NCBI GenBank assembly: GCA_037447655.1
Contig: JBBHKE010000371.1
Span: 1-64,000 of the forward strand
Direction of reading: 5' to 3'
Origin: Zygnema cylindricum
Taxonomy: Eukaryota > Streptophyta > Zygnematophyceae > Zygnematales > Zygnemataceae
DNA: 64,000 nt
Made by a program: the position numbers and the translations under genes. The first letter of the stretch is position 1. Each line of letters opens with the position of its first letter. Below are positions 44,684 through 55,131 of this stretch, one piece after another. The notes beneath the pieces are model-generated. The model ran no database searches. It worked only from the letters and a program-made list of their open reading frames with translations, and was not told the DNA's origin.

Positions 44684-45750
44684 TGAAACTATGAGACCTC
44701 CATAAGTCCTCTGAATGGACAGCTTCTAAAAAGCCTCTAGGATAACCCTGACCCCTTTGTGTTTTAGCAAGAACAACTGCCACTATGGCAGAAAAAAACT
44801 CAAACCACCTCCACCTCTGTGAAGGCAAGACTCCCCTCAGTCGATAGCAAAAGGAATATCTAAATTTGCTCCCCTGAGCAGTAAGTTATGGAGGGTCAAA
44901 GTTGACCTTTTGTACAGAAGCTCTCAGTGAGAGAGGGTCCTATTTGCTATTTTTTTTAAGTCTTATCTCTCTCACATACTCTATCTACTGATGTACGGAG
45001 CCAATCATATAACACTTCCGTACACAAAAGTACAGCTGCCGGTGTACTTTTTGTATAGACATTGTACGACATGTCCTAAATGTCGACACGTGGTATATCC
45101 GGATTTGCTCCTTTAATCCTCGGAGATGCCGCGATCCAATGTTATTCTGCCACGTGTCATCCGATGTGGCAATGACCAAAAACCGCTGAAATCCTCTTCC
45201 GCGATCTCGGCATTCATTCCGGCCGTCCGATTAAATGCACATTTAATCGTAGCCGTAATAAATACCTGCGCGGTATTCGTTTCGCTATTGAAACAAATGC
45301 GCGGTACATGATTCTTGTCCGTTCCTTGATTCGTACTTTTACATTCCTGGATCTATGTATCCCGTAAACAGTTTCAGTTAAATGAATTATCCTACGTGGT
45401 AATGTTTACTTAAATATCAAACCATATAGTATGTAACACTAATTCTAGACTTAATGGATAACGCTACCGGCTACCGCTTGTTCACCGTCCATCAAGTACC
45501 AAGATCAAATCCTGGATGTAGCATATTTCCTTTTAGTAAATAAACCCCTAACGGTAAATAAACTAATATATTTCCGGTAAACTTCTGGAGAGCCTAGGTA
45601 GCCATGGCTCTAGCTTCCGCTCCAATTTCTCAATGACTGCGACAAGTTTGAGAGTAAGAGAGAGAAATTAGCGATAGACTGCCTCGGTATCTTTCTATAT
45701 TTCTATTTTGACCTAGAAAATACTTAAAAAACGGACCATTAATTTCTACA
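44684..45750 (-). repeat. Copia IV 3' LTR
   Basis: 1067 bp. Contains GCCACGTGTCATCCG and CCGCGATCTCGGC, found also in related LTR families. Confidence 0.92.
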
Positions 45751-45919
45751 CTCCCCTTATTTTCTAGTCAATCTTTAATTTCACACCATACTTCTCTTTG
45801 CAGAAAATTAGCTTAGGGGAAGGCACAAGTTTGGTCATCATATCTGCTACCATCTCACTATCTGGTCGGTATTCTAAACTGATTATTTTGTTTTCTACTT
45901 TCTCTCTAACAAAGTTGAG

Positions 45920-46966
45920 TCAAATGTCCATGTGTTTGGCTTTAAAATGATGTTTTGGATTGGCACAAATAGCGATTCTTTCCTGATTATCACAAAAAAA
46001 TTTATGCACACCACTCTTAAGGTGACCAAGCTCACCAAGCAAAGACTTGACCCACATCAATTCTTTTACAGCAGAACAAGAGGCCATATACTCAGCCTCC
46101 ATGTTGGATTGAGCAATAAATTTTTGTTGTTTGCTACTCCAACAACAAGCCCCATCACCCACATATAATACATATCGAGAAGTACATCTCCTCATCGGAG
46201 CATCACCATAACTGGCATCACTCCAAGTAGTGATGTCAATATTCTCCCCACCCAAATGCAACCATAGATCCCTAGTTCCTATCAAATATATAAGGACTCT
46301 CTTAGCTGCCTCCCAATCCCTCTTAGTGGGAGCATTTAGACTTCTATTAAGCACTCCTACAGCTGCAGCTAAATCTGCCAGGGTACAATTCATAAAATAG
46401 ATTAGACTTCCCACTACTTGCCTGTAAGGAATAGTGTGCATAAACTTCTGTTCTTTAGGAGATAATTTCTCTTCTAAGACTATGACTCCTTCTTCCTCAC
46501 TCCCCTCACTTCCCTTCTTCAACTCCATTGGAGTTGTACAATTATTAGCTTTATCCATCTGAAATTTTTCAAGCATGTTCCCTATTGCTTCTTTTTGATT
46601 CAATCTTATAATCTTTCTTTTTCAGTCTCTTTCTACTTGAATTCCCAAAATATATTTTGCTTCCCCCATATCCTTTATTTCAAATCTCCCCTTAAGATCA
46701 GTTTTCCGTTTAATAATTTTTTCCATTGATTTACTTAGAATAAGCAAATCATCAACAAAAATTGCAATAAATATATAACCTTCCTCGTCTTCAAAAACAT
46801 AGATTGAGTGATCTGAGCTGATCCGGATATATCCCTGACCGTTAAGAAACTCATCAAACTTCTTATTCCATTGTCGAGGCGCCTGTTTCAAACCATAAAG
46901 AGATTTAATCAGCCGACATACTTTATTCTCCTCTCCTTCCTCCACAAATCCTTCGGGTTGTCGCAT
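45920..46966 (-). pseudogene. Copia IV reverse transcriptase (palm, thumb) and RNase H
   Basis: The frame 46622-46966 holds YGLKQAPRQWN and VDDLLILS (the first catalytic residue context reads FVDDL). A single stop separates it from 45920-46603, which has PYRQVVGSLIYFM and the RNase H motifs TWSDASYGD, MEAEYMA and FCDNQE. The last 20 codons run on toward the LTR with a stop near 45919. Confidence 0.88.
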
Positions 46967-47806
46967 GAAGATCTCTTCTTCCTATTCTCCATGCAAGAAG
47001 GCTGTCTTGATGTCCATCTAGTGCACCTCCATGTCTTCCGCTGCTGTCAGACTGAGAAGTATGCGGACAGAGAGAAATCTGACCACCGGGGCAAAGGTTT
47101 CCTCGTAGTCAATTCCCTCCTTTTGTGTAAATCCCTTTGCCACCATTCGGGCCTTGTAGCGCTCAATTGTGTTATCTGGGTTCTGTTTTAATTTGAAAAC
47201 CCACTTACAACCGATTGGTTTTCGGTTAGGTGGACAATCCACCAGCTCCCAAGGATCGGCTGCCATAATAGAGGCCATCTCCTCATTGATGGTTGTCTTT
47301 CACCGGTTCCTTTCCCGACAAGTCATTGCCTCTCCATAAGTCTGAGGATCATCTTGATGGGATAGTTTTGTTACCTTGTTATTAACCTTTTTTTCTTGCA
47401 ATCTTTTGCTACTTCTCCTTCCCCCTTCAAAATCTGAGGTCGGAATAGATAGTTCTCGTGGATTTTTTCGAACAATCTCGGTTTCTCTCCTGTCCCTTGA
47501 TTCCGAATCAATTTCCACCATGTCTTCCGCTTCAGGTAGAGTTGTCAGTGGAGTTTCCGCAGCCGAGTCCTTTTCGGTCTGATTTGTACTTTCAAGAATG
47601 TCATCTTCTCTAAAACCTAGATAGTTAGGAAGCTCAAAGTCATCGGAATTTTCTGACTCAAATCTGATTTTTACTGAATTTGTATACTTTAAGGGATCCA
47701 CACACTTTCCTTCATCCATAACTACTAGATGCTTTACTAAGATTATATCTTCCCTTTTTAGATCATAAACTCTATATCCTTTAACATCCTCATCATATCG
47801 TAACAA
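46967..47806 (-). pseudogene. Copia IV integrase C-terminus, linker and RT fingers
   Basis: The frame 47300-47806 begins after a frameshift in the FVGYDEDVKGYRVYDL motif and runs through an acidic linker. The frame 47018-47278 has GCKWVFKLKQNPDN and YKARMVAKGFTQKEGIDYEE. Stops at about 47290 and 47017 break it. Confidence 0.86.
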
Positions 47807-48518
47807 GTAACCCCGGTTTTCCTTTAGGATCTAGGTTCCAATTAGATTGATCTGTATCTAGACTGAATACTTGACTGCCGAAAACCTTTAAGTGAGATAT
47901 GTCTGGTTTTCGGCCTGTCCATCTCTCATAGGGTGTTTGATCTTTTATAGCTGAAGTAAGAACTCTATTTTTTAGGTAATTAGCACAGTTCATTGATTCT
48001 GCCCAAAACCTTTTTCCTATCTTTTTATCTGACAACATACTTCTAGCACTATCACTTAGTGTTCTATTTAACCTTTGTGCTACCCTATTCTGTTCCGGGT
48101 TTTCTGGAATTGTCTTTTGGTGTTGGACTCCATCTTCCCTCAGAAAATCCTCAAACACGTTAGAAGTATACTCTCCACCATTGTCACTCTTTGCTCTCTT
48201 GATTGGAGTTTCATGGAGTTTTTCGCTCCATGCTTTATATTGTCTAAAACAATCCTGAGCTTCGGACTTGTTTTTCAAAAAATACACTCGGGAATACCGA
48301 GACCAATCATCAGTGATAGTCATCATAAATCTCTTCCCCCCCGGTGAGGGCACTTTAGCCGGTCCCCAAATATCTGTGTGTACTAGATCTAGAATTTTTT
48401 CTCCCTTATAGGTGGTTTTTTTAGGAAAGGGTAATCTGTGTGCCTTACCTTGAGCACATCCACTACAATCACTTATATTATCACTCTCACCAAACTGAAT
48501 CCCTTCCACCACTCCCAT
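47793..48518 (-). CDS. Copia IV integrase core, open 241-codon frame
   Basis: Contains the zinc-binding half GCAQGKAHRLPF, the catalytic triad contexts VHTDIWGPAK (Asp), KSDNGGEY (Asp) and QNRVAQRLNRT, where relatives have AER, so the catalytic Glu reads Gln. SHLKVFGSQVFSLD follows. Frame ends by a frameshift at the FVGYDE motif. It is part of the Gag-Pol polyprotein rather than a separate gene. Confidence 0.85.
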   Translation of the reverse strand: MGVVEGIQFGESDNISDCSGCAQGKAHRLPFPKKTTYKGEKILDLVHTDIWGPAKVPSPGGKRFMMTITDDWSRYSRVYFLKNKSEAQDCFRQYKAWSEKLHETPIKRAKSDNGGEYTSNVFEDFLREDGVQHQKTIPENPEQNRVAQRLNRTLSDSARSMLSDKKIGKRFWAESMNCANYLKNRVLTSAIKDQTPYERWTGRKPDISHLKVFGSQVFSLDTDQSNWNLDPKGKPGLLVTI

Positions 48519-49343
48519 CTATTTCATCTCTCTTAACTTATATAGATTCACATGCCCAAGCCTCTTATGCCACATCATAATATCATGAACACCAGCATAA
48601 TAAAGTTTCTTCTTTTCATTACTTAAAACCAGCCTAAACATCCCATGGCTACCTTTCTCAGCAATGAAATAGACATCCTCCTCAAAACTAGCAGTAAAGA
48701 CTCCTTCCCTAGTGCTAGTAAAAAAACCCTTATCATCTAATACAGATGTAGAGATGAGGTTTTTGTTCAGCTCCGGAATAAACAATACATCGGAGAATGT
48801 TACTATGGATGTCTTTCCTTCTACTAACACTTTCAAATCTACCGATCCTACAAGAGTAGTGGTGACTATCCTCCCATCCCCGTACTCTATCTCTACGGTG
48901 GGAATCTTTCTTATCTTAGTGAACAGGTGCCTATCCTTACACATGTGCATGGAGGCACCTGAATCTACAATCCAACCTGCTTCACCTTTCAATCCACCGT
49001 AAGCACATTTCTGCCTTAGTGGAATTTCGACCTCGTTTTTCGCCTCCAACTCCTCATCCAATAGGAGCTCATCGTCCTCGTCCTCGGATTCTGCCTCATG
49101 CACCTGTGTCACAAGGGCCTTTTTATTTCCTCTCGGGGTTCCACCCGTCTGCCCCTCCTTTAAACGAAGCTCGGTTAGCTTAGTGCACTCTACCATATAG
49201 TGCCCAGGTTTCTTACAAAAATGACATAAACCTTTGGGAGCCATTGGTCCGAACTCGTCGGTCTGATTTTTCTGCTCCCCCACCCCATAGTTTCCGACCG
49301 GTTTCCGGGAATCCTTGTTCCTCCAAACGGTCGCAGCTACCAA
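48519..49343 (-). CDS. Copia IV nucleocapsid, protease and pre-integrase, open 274-codon frame
   Basis: Zinc knuckle LCHFCKKPGHYMVECTKL (CX2CX4HX4C intact), an acidic spacer, then protease WIVDSGASMHMC, VEIEYGDGR and the pre-integrase MMWHKRLGHV. All key residues are present. A stop at 48518 separates it from the integrase core. Confidence 0.87.
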   Translation of the reverse strand: MVAATVWRNKDSRKPVGNYGVGEQKNQTDEFGPMAPKGLCHFCKKPGHYMVECTKLTELRLKEGQTGGTPRGNKKALVTQVHEAESEDEDDELLLDEELEAKNEVEIPLRQKCAYGGLKGEAGWIVDSGASMHMCKDRHLFTKIRKIPTVEIEYGDGRIVTTTLVGSVDLKVLVEGKTSIVTFSDVLFIPELNKNLISTSVLDDKGFFTSTREGVFTASFEEDVYFIAEKGSHGMFRLVLSNEKKKLYYAGVHDIMMWHKRLGHVNLYKLREMK

Positions 49344-49388
49344 GGCTTGGCCACTCTTTCCTCCCCTTCGGATCTCAATCGTATTCTC

Positions 49389-50121
49389 TCAAACAGGAAT
49401 CATCCCTACCACTGAGTTCCATATCCACCTTGAGTCCGGCAAGTCCTGCACACGGTTGACTATGTTCTCGAACTCATCGGGTAACTTCATCAGTAAATAG
49501 TTAACCTTTTCTTTTTCACTAAAATCTTTTCCCGCACACTCTAGCTCCATGAAGAGTGTAGCAAGCTCATTGCAAAAATCCAACATCTTCCCCCTTTTGT
49601 ATACATATTCCTTAACTTTCTGATCAGCCAACTGTTGTTGCTGAATCGTACCACTTTGATACATCTCTATGAGAGCCATCCATGGATCAAATGCCCTTTC
49701 TACATGCAAATGAGGACATGCAAGTTCTTGAGTAAGATGGCATAGGATGAAGTACTTTGCCGCCATATTGTTGAAGTCTCAGGTTTCAGTATCATTCTCC
49801 TCGTTCCTCGCAATAGGTGACATGAATGTTGAACTAGTACTATTGGTGTGGTCGTCTCCTTCTCCGCTCCTTTGTCCACCACCTCTCGTTCCTTTGTCTC
49901 CTCCGTTGAAGATGGATCTGCGTTGTTTGTGAATCTGCTACCTCAAACCCTGGAGGAATTTCAAGACTTGATGGACGCCCCAATCGTCCACTCACTATCC
50001 CCCAAAACCTTTTTTCACATAGAGCTCCTATCATCATACTTTCCCAATATATGAATCCAGTTCCATTACATATTCGTACCCTAGAGGGTGGGCCCATATC
50101 CTGAAACTCTGAGACGTCCAT
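49389..50121 (-). pseudogene. Copia IV gag
   Basis: Begins at ATG 50121, inside the 5' LTR (MDVSEFQ), and passes the primer site (DMGPPSRV). The frame 49840-50121 continues with GTGFIYWESMM and KRFWGIVSGRL. A frameshift or stop near 49790 leads to 49389-49766 with the NYLLMKLPDEFENIVNRV motif. Confidence 0.86.
50087..50101 (-). promoter_or_regulatory. Copia IV primer-binding site, half-tRNA-iMet type
   Basis: Minus strand GGATATGGGCCCACC, one mismatch to the initiator tRNA-Met anticodon-arm complement, directly after the LTR end GTTTCA. Confidence 0.75.
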
Positions 50122-51167
50122 AAGTCCTCAGAATGGACAGCTTCCAAGAAGCCTCTAGGATAACCGTGACCCCTTTGTGTTTTAGCAAGAACAATTGCCA
50201 CCCCGTCAGACAAAAACTCTCACCTCCTTCTTCCTTGTGAAGGCAAGACTCCCCCCCTGAGTCGATAGCATAAAGAATATCTGAATCTGCTCCCATGAGC
50301 AGTAAGTTATGGAGGGTCAAAGTTGACCTTTTGTATAGAAGCTCTCTGGGAGAGAGGGTCCTATCTGCTAATTTTTCTAAGTCCTATCTCTCTCACAGAC
50401 TCTATCTACTGATGTCTAAAGCTTATCATATTACACTTCCGTACACAAAAGTACAGTTGCCGGTGTACTTTTTTTACAAAAACTGTACGACATGTCCTAA
50501 ATGTTGACATGTGGTACATCCGGATTTGTTCCCTTAATCCTCGGAGACACCGCGATCCAATGTTATTCTGCCACGTGTCATCCGATGTGGCGATGACCAA
50601 AAACCGCCGAAATCCTCTTCCGCGATCTCAACATTCATTCCTGCCGTCCGTTTAAATGCACATTTAATCGTAGTCGTAATAAATACCTGCGCGGTATTCG
50701 TTTCGCTATTGAAACAAATGCACGATACATGTTTCTTGTCCGTACCTTGATTCATATTGTTACATTCCTGGATCTATGTATCCCGTAAACAGTTTCAATT
50801 AAATGAATTATCCTACATGGTAATGTTTAATTAAATATCAAACCATATAGTATGTAACACTAATTCTAGACTTAACGCATAAGGCTACCGGCTACCGGCT
50901 ATTTACCGTCCGGTTGGTACCAGGATCAAATCCTGGATGTAGCATATATCCTTTTAGTAAATAAATCCCTAACGGTAAATAAACTAATATATTTCCCGTA
51001 AACCTCTGGAGAGCCTAGGTAGCCATGGCTCTAGCTTCCTCTCCAATTTCTCAGTGACTGCAACTTGAGAGTGGGAGAGAGAAGTTAGCGATAGACTGCC
51101 TCGGTATCTTTCTATATTTCTATTTAGACCTATAAAATACTTAAAAAACGGACCATTAATTTCTACA
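50102..51167 (-). repeat. Copia IV 5' LTR
   Basis: 1066 bp, partner of 44684-45750, with scattered single-base differences. Confidence 0.92.
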
Positions 51168-51520
51168 GCTGAGTATATGGCGTCTTGTTCTGCTGTAAAA
51201 GAACTAATGTGGGTGAAGTCATTGTTGCAAGAACTGGGATATATGAAGGAGGGAGTGCATGAAATCTTTTGTGATAATCAAGCTGCAATCGCAATTGCAG
51301 CCAATCCAAACACTGTTTCAAAGCAAAACATGTGGACATAAGATAAAGTTTCGTAAGAAAAAAAAGTTGAAAATAAAATTTTAAATCTTGTGTATATACC
51401 TGATGAAAAAAAAGTGGCTGACATGATGATCAAACCTGTGCCCTCTCCTAAATTAAAATATTGTCAGAAAAAATGCGGGTTAAAAGAAAAAATTAAAATT
51501 AGACTAGAAAATAAGGTGAG
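51168..51520 (+). pseudogene. Copia III RNase H, remaining part, and polypurine tract
   Basis: Continues the RNase H frame cut at 44683: GCTGAGTATATGGC encodes AEYMAS, followed by LMWVKSLLQELGY and FCDNQAA, then a frameshift and HVDIR-type sequence. A purine-rich ACTAGAAAATAAGGTGAG precedes the 3' LTR. Confidence 0.87.
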
Positions 51521-52561
51521 TGTTGAAATTAATAGATTTCTAGAGTATTTTCTAGGTTAAAATATGTTAGTATAAAAGAAAAGAAAAGGACGGGCAGCCT
51601 GCCTCCACCTCTCCTCTCTCTAGCCCCCATACTTGTTGTAGTCACTAAAGGATAGAGAGGGTGGTTGATCCATGGCTGCCTTAGTTCAACAAGCAGTTAG
51701 TTTTAGTAGGTTACTAAAAATTTACCTGACGGATCCGGGATTTGATCCTGTTACCTGCGGTTCGTCAAGTTGGCCGATAGCGGTCAGCTTTATCCAATAA
51801 GACTAGGACCAATGCTAAGTGATATAGTATGTGATAGATATATATATATATATATTTAGGGAGGAACAAATCCATTTAACTAAAACTGTATACAGCATAC
51901 ATAGATACAGTTTTATGAAAGTACGAAGTACGATTCTATTTCGAAACGGATACCACACATTTTGTTTCGACAGTGAAACAAATGTCGCGCAAGTATTTAT
52001 AACGGCTAAGATTGCGTCTCGCCTGCAAATCCAACGGCGCACATCATCGCCGAAATCCCGGAGTGGTCACTTTGGCGTTTTGTGACGTGGCATGACCTAG
52101 AGCCACGTGGAGAGATGACATTCGGTCATGGGAATTCTGAAGAATGTACAGACGAGTGAAAAGCACACACGCGTCCGCTTAATAGCCTTGTCGTACATAG
52201 GCCGTACAAAAGGTACACCGACATTAGTACTTTTGGTACGGTACAGTAATCTGATTGGTCCGTACTTCAGTAGATAGAAGTTATTAGAGGGAATCAAGAG
52301 TTAGAAAAAATTTGTAGGTACCTCTCCCTTTGAGAGTTTGTACAAATTAGCATTTTTACTGCCTCATAACTTATCGGCTGGTTGGCCGTTTTCACTGATT
52401 CTTTTTGCTACGGACTAAAGGGAGTCCAGGCTGCATAGGGTTGCTGTCAAACTGTCATTTTACTTTCCTGGACAGCAGTGGTTATGGCTTGAAGTGGGTT
52501 AGCTAAATACTATCTAGAGGCTTCCTGTATTCTGTCGTCCAATGGAGGACACACAATTGCA
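51521..52561 (+). repeat. Copia III 3' LTR
   Basis: 1041 bp, partner of 39649-40690. Ends with an intact ATGGAGGACACACAATTGCA. Confidence 0.92.
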
Positions 52562-52922
52562 CGAAATATATGGCCGCTTGTCACGCCGCCAAGGAAGCTA
52601 TGTGGCTTTGGACTCTACTTTCGAATCTTGGATTTCCCCCTTCAGCCCCTACTCCTATTTTTTCCGATTCCCAAAGAGCCCTTGCTTTGATCCGCAATTT
52701 TGTTCACCACAAGCGGACGAAACACATCGACATTCAGTATCATTACTCTCGGGAGCGGGTCGAAGATAGCCGACCAAGTGGCCGATTATCTCACCAAGGC
52801 TCTTCATCGCCCTCACTTTGAGCAGCATCGTCTCTCCTCTGGCATTCGTCTTCCTTCTCCTCCTAGCAAAATTTCCTTTATTTTCATCTCAATCTACTTC
52901 ATAGTTTTTGCTTGAGGGGGGG
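52562..52922 (+). pseudogene. Copia II RNase H, remaining part, and polypurine tract
   Basis: Resumes at YMAACHAAKEAMWLW, followed by IFSDSQRALALIRN and HHKRTKHIDIQYHY. A frameshift lies near 52760-52790. GCTTGAGGGGGGG precedes the 3' LTR at 52923. Confidence 0.88.
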
Positions 52923-53504
52923 TGTTAAGGGCCATTTAGCGTTACGTCTGTCCGTACTCGTCATACGTCGGGTCGGTCTTGGTCTCGTCCGTACCCATCA
53001 TTACATGGGTCGGTCCGGTCTTGATCTTGTTCGTACTCTACATGCGTCGGTCCAACCTTGTCGCCCTACGTACAAGTCCTTTGGGCGACGCTCTTTATTT
53101 TTACATATGTTTTCTTTTTTTCTTAATTCTTTTTGTACTTTAATTTTGTCTTCGTACTCTTTGTCGCTTGAGTCTACCTCGTTACTTTAGTTTTTATTTA
53201 CTTTTGTACATTGCCGACCTAAAGTCAATTCGTTACAATCTAACTTATGTTAGGATCTAGTCTACATACATTAGAATCTAGTCACGTAAAATGTTGACCA
53301 GATGTATTAGAATCTTGACTAGGATCCTTTTAGTTATAGCGCACCAAAGAGCGTTTAGACTCCATAGTAATTAGCATTGTGTATTTTGTATATAAGTGAA
53401 ATTTTCTCACTCAATGAAATCATCCCAAATACAAATCAATTTCTCTCTCCAGTGCATTGATCTTTCTCTTGTGAACAATTTTCATCGCCAATCCACCTCC
53501 AATA
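52923..53504 (+). repeat. Copia II 3' LTR
   Basis: 582 bp, partner of 34858-35442. Includes the same TATATAAG box at about 53390. Confidence 0.92.
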
Positions 53505-53509
53505 AGAAA

Positions 53510-53741
53510 TAGAGTAGTTTTGTCTTCTAGTGTTTTGAGAGAGTATTTTAGGAGGGAGTGTAGTATAGCTATATATACATCAGAAAAGAAGTGAAGAAAA
53601 AAGATGTAAAAAGTTTGATTGAATATACTTTCTATTTGGTCGATTTTTTCCCAATTTATGATTCTAAAATTATTCTGATGTCTGGCAATTTTTGTGTGCT
53701 TCCGTTGAAGATGTATGCATAAAATGATCTTTTTTATATCA
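53510..53741 (+). repeat. Element C 3' LTR, last part
   Basis: Continues after copia II. TTTATGATTCTAAAATTATT and GTGCTTCCGTTG match 22745-22800 of the 5' LTR. It ends TTTTTATATCA. The next five bases, GGTTG, have no identified partner on the left. Confidence 0.75.
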
Positions 53742-53772
53742 GGTTGGTGGCCCAATGGTTAGCCACAGGAAG

Positions 53773-54836
53773 TGTAGAAATTAATGGTCTTTTTTTCTTT
53801 AAAGTATTTTCTAGGTCTGAATAGAAATAAGAGAGAAGCCGAGGCAGTCTACCTCCAACTTCTCTCTCCAACTCTCAAACTTGTTGCAGTCACTGAGAAA
53901 TTGGAGAGGGAGCTAGGGCCATGGCTTCCTAGGCTATCCACAGGTTTACGTGAAAATATATTTTAGTTATGGATTTTATTTACTTAAAGATATGTGCCGG
54001 CCACAGGATTTGATCCTGGTACCCACCGGTCGGCAGACAGTCGGTAGCCGTTAGCCTTAACCGTTAAGTCTAGAAGTAGTGTTACGTACTATATGGTTTG
54101 ATAATTAATTAAACATTTAAACGTAGGATAGTTCATTTAAATGTAACTGTTTACGCGAGACATATATCCAGTAAATGTAAAAGTGCGGATTCCGGTACGG
54201 ATACGAAACCAATACCGCGCATTTATTTCTTTTGTGAAACGAATACCGCGCATGTATTTATTACGGCTACGATTAAATGTGAATTTAATCGGACGGCCAG
54301 AATTAACGCCAAGATCGCGGAAGAGGATTTTGGCGGTTTGTGGTCATCGCCACATCCGATGACACGTGGCGAAATGACATTGGATCGCGGCATCTCCGAA
54401 GATTAAGGGAGCGAATTTGGACATACCACGTGTCGACATTTAGGTCATGTCGTACAGTGTCCGTACAGAAAGTACACCGGCAGCTGTACTTTTGTTTATT
54501 TAACTGAAATCTGATTGGCTCCGTACATCAGTAGATAGAGTCTGTGAGAGAGATAGGAGTTAGAAAAATTAGAAGATAGGACCCTCTTTCCCAAAGAGCT
54601 TCTGTACAAATGGTCGACTTTGACCGTCCATAACTTACTGCTCAGGGGAGCAAATTCAGAGATTCTTTTTGCTATCGACTCAGGGGAGTCTTGCCTTCAC
54701 AGGGGTGAAGTTGGTCATAGTTATTTTCTGCCAGGGTGGCAGTTATTTTTTTCTGAAACACAAAGGGGTAAGGGTTATCCTAAAGGCTTCTTAAAAGTTG
54801 TCCACTCTGAGGACTTATGGAGGTCTCAGAGTTTCA
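53773..54836 (+). repeat. LTR of a truncated copia-like element (V)
   Basis: 1064 bp, TGTAGAAATTAATGG...GTCTCAGAGTTTCA, same family as copia IV. It contains the AAGATCGCGGAAGAGGATTTTGGCGG-type module (first part AAGATCGCGG) and CCACGTGTCGAC. Primer site and gag follow directly. Confidence 0.9.
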
Positions 54837-55008
54837 GGTTATGGGCCCACCCTCTAGGGTACCAATCTTAAATGGAACTCGCTTCATATATTGGGAAAGT
54901 ATGATGATAGGAGCTCTATGCGAAAAAAGGTTTTGGGGGATAGTGAGTGGACGGTTGGGGCGTCTATCAAGTCTTGGAATTCCTCCAGGGTTTGGAGGAA
55001 GCTGTTGG
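54817..55008 (+). pseudogene. Gag start of element V, truncated
   Basis: ATG at 54817 lies in the last 20 bases of the LTR (MEVSEFQ). The frame crosses the primer site as VMGPPSRVP and continues with GTRFIYWESMM and KRFWGIVSG to GFGGS, where a foreign LTR fragment begins at 55009. It is the cleanest example in the window of a Gag that starts inside its LTR. Confidence 0.88.
54837..54851 (+). promoter_or_regulatory. Element V primer-binding site, half-tRNA-iMet type
   Basis: GGTTATGGGCCCACC, exact 15-base complement to the anticodon arm of plant initiator tRNA-Met, directly after the LTR. Confidence 0.8.
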
Positions 55009-55131
55009 AATTCAAGTATTTTCTAGGTCTAGAGATTGCAAAATAAAAAGCAAAATAGTAGATATTGACAGCCTGCCTCTAACTCCTCCTCAAGTCCCCA
55101 CACTTGTCGCAGTCACTGAAGACTGGATTAG
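55009..55131 (+). repeat. LTR fragment of the element VI family
   Basis: TGTTGGAATTCAAGTATTTT onward matches the first about 120 bases of the LTR at 61338. It ends abruptly near CACTGAAGACTGG. Confidence 0.85.

Larger units (their letters stand above)
44684..51167 (-). mobile_element. Copia IV: innermost and best preserved copia element
   Basis: Minus orientation. 5' LTR 50102-51167 (1066 bp), 3' LTR 44684-45750 (1067 bp), TGTAGAAATTAATGG...GTTTCA. The polypurine tract AAAATAAGGGGAG abuts the 3' LTR. Flanks AGAGA and GCTGA are a poor duplication, but the copia III RNase H frame resumes directly at 51168. Long frames cover most of gag-pol with few breaks. Confidence 0.88.
39649..52561 (+). 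mobile_element. Copia III: Ty1/copia retrotransposon hosting copia IV
   Basis: LTRs at 39649-40690 (1042 bp) and 51521-52561 (1041 bp), TGTTRAAATTAATAG...ATTGCA. The flanks CAAAA and CGAAA are an imperfect 5-bp duplication that restores the copia II RNase H frame. The primer site follows at 40691, and the polypurine-like tract AAAATAAGGTGAG abuts the 3' LTR. Protein regions are the closest relatives of copia I but carry many stops. Copia IV splits its RNase H. Confidence 0.9.
34858..53504 (+). mobile_element. Copia II: Ty1/copia retrotransposon hosting copia III
   Basis: LTRs at 34858-35442 (585 bp) and 52923-53504 (582 bp), starting TGTTAAGGG and ending CTCCAATA. A perfect 5-bp duplication AGAAA lies at 34853-34857 and 53505-53509. 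The polypurine tract TTGAGGGGGGG abuts the 3' LTR. Gag, protease, integrase, RT and RNase H segments follow in copia order. RNase H is split by copia III at 39649-52561. Its proline- and leucine-rich integrase-RT linker and Gag differ from copia I, III and IV, so it is a different lineage. Confidence 0.92.
15877..53741 (+). mobile_element. Outer, old LTR retrotransposon (element C), LARD-like, host of the nested tower
   Basis: Recognised by two related LTR copies. 5' LTR remnants lie at 15877-16075 and 22360-22831. The 3' LTR lies at 33775-34080, 34387-34857 and 53510-53741. A tRNA primer site TGGTATCGGAGC follows the 5' LTR at 22834, and a purine tract GAGAGGGGGA precedes the 3' LTR. The internal region, after removing inserts, is about 2.5 kb (22832-22881, 30294-32117, 33155-33774) with no recognisable gag or pol, as in large retrotransposon derivatives. 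The LTR copies are clearly diverged and one has an internal deletion, so the insertion is old. The exact left end is unresolved. Confidence 0.75.
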
